From positions 1 through 64,000 of the forward strand of contig CAZHEF010000006.1 in assembly GCA_964531645.1 (NCBI GenBank): a DNA stretch of 64,000 bases, in the 5' to 3' direction. Positions 63,625 through 64,000 of the stretch are shown one piece after another. The DNA comes from JBBIMS01 sp964531645. GTDB lineage: Bacteria > Acidobacteriota > Aminicenantia > JBFLYD01 > JBBIMS01. The position numbers and the translations under genes were made by a program. The stretch's first letter is position 1. Every line of letters begins with the position of its first letter. Under the pieces are notes generated by a model. That model was not told the origin of the DNA and did no database searches. It saw only the letters and a program-made list of their open reading frames with translations.

Positions 63625-64000
63625 TTATTCCGGTTTTGCCTTTATTTTTGACGAATCTCCTTCCTTTTCTATCCAGATAACAACAGATGAACATGAAAAT
63701 TTCTTTTTTAGTGTGTTAACCTGCTGGGAGATGTATTTCTCAAACTGCTCAAAAGTCAGAGATTTTCCTCCCATCTTTCCTGAATTCTTTAAAAAATCCT
63801 GATACAGCTTGTTAAGCTCTTCCTTTTCAGTTCCTGATGAAAACTTAAAGAACTGTTTTGTCTGAGGAGATGCAAAAGCCCTCCCTGCCTGTTTTCTCAT
63901 GTTTGCTATACTTCCTTCCCTCCTCCTCATTTGCTTTTCCCATAAAGTTTCATATGTTCTAAATCTCTGGACAATCTGATTCAAAAGAAACTGCACTGCA
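63625..64000 (-). CDS. MXAN_5187-like C-terminal-domain protein, partial at window end
   Basis: The visible part (about 125 residues) reads from the window edge to a stop at 63625. A GTG at 63996 could be a start, but the open frame runs to the edge, so the gene probably continues beyond. Segments QIVQRFRTYETLWEKQMRRR and LTFEQFEKYISQQVNTLKKK resemble the conserved C-terminal domain found in MXAN_5187-type proteins, whose function is unknown. Basic and helical, it is likely cytoplasmic. Confidence 0.6.
   Translation of the reverse strand, partial: AVQFLLNQIVQRFRTYETLWEKQMRRREGSIANMRKQAGRAFASPQTKQFFKFSSGTEKEELNKLYQDFLKNSGKMGGKSLTFEQFEKYISQQVNTLKKKFSCSSVVIWIEKEGDSSKIKAKPE

Noticed and set aside
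1..64000. CRISPR array, prophage, toxin-antitoxin or defence island
   Set aside because: No regularly spaced repeats, phage structural genes, or recognisable defence or toxin genes were found on either strand.

Overview
The window is AT-rich DNA (GC below 40% by eye), densely packed with genes, from a Gram-negative (diderm) bacterium. Evidence for an outer membrane: LptB, a large LptC/OstA-type protein, apolipoprotein N-acyltransferase, a FadL-type porin and a DUF5916 beta-barrel. The pair of GWxTD-domain proteins, the HspR/DnaJ cluster and the PTS-regulator/rpoN/lpt operon suggest an Acidobacteriota/Aminicenantes-like lineage. That placement is inference; there is no rRNA in the window to test it.

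Layout. 1-2245: two GWxTD proteins (minus). 2463-5051: FadL porin and a secreted SGNH hydrolase (plus). 5444-8527: dnaJ-hspR-sigma factor-DnaC-like loader (minus), then tRNA-Leu(CAG). 8951-10936: an S41 protease/TPR gene broken by three one-base frameshifts. 11130-17660: UbiA prenyltransferase, methyltransferase, amino acid permease, lactate permease and GlcD-type oxidase. 17767-18486: FKBP lipoprotein (plus). 18490-29428: one long minus-strand operon, recJ-lptC/A-lptB-rpoN-hpf-ptsN-hprK-rapZ-EIIA(Man)-HPr-EI-cupin. It holds a regulatory phosphotransfer chain with no sugar permease. 29607-34536: adenosine-specific kinase, secA, guaB. 34608-41425: cell-shape cluster rodA-pbp2-mreD-mreC-mreB with FecR and ExbD genes upstream. 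41637-45930: rpmH-rnpA-yidD-yidC-jag-mnmE (plus). 45931 to about 48621: a decayed DnaE-type polymerase. 48786-51615: resB-ccsA cytochrome c biogenesis. 51636-58545: prfB (with programmed frameshift), lnt, a PilB/GspE-like protein with a ruined Walker A, a SPOR protein, a stomatin and NfeD (minus). 58880-62939: DUF5916 barrel and POT transporter. 62936-64000: transposase remnant and a partial MXAN_5187-like gene.

Points that stand out. (1) Several genes (secA, dnaJ, glcD, the permease, a GWxTD gene, resB) have a -10 box only 5-9 nt before the start codon and no Shine-Dalgarno, which suggests frequent leaderless mRNAs. (2) Single-base losses in homopolymers break rnpA, a dnaE-type gene and an S41 protease. 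They may be sequencing error, slippage-rescued sites or true decay. (3) HprK has only its catalytic domain and lacks a conserved His. (4) A PilB/GspE homologue looks like a pseudo-ATPase. (5) A roughly 22-bp repeat recurs in four intergenic gaps. I found no CRISPR array, prophage or intact insertion sequence, and no clear undescribed defence system.
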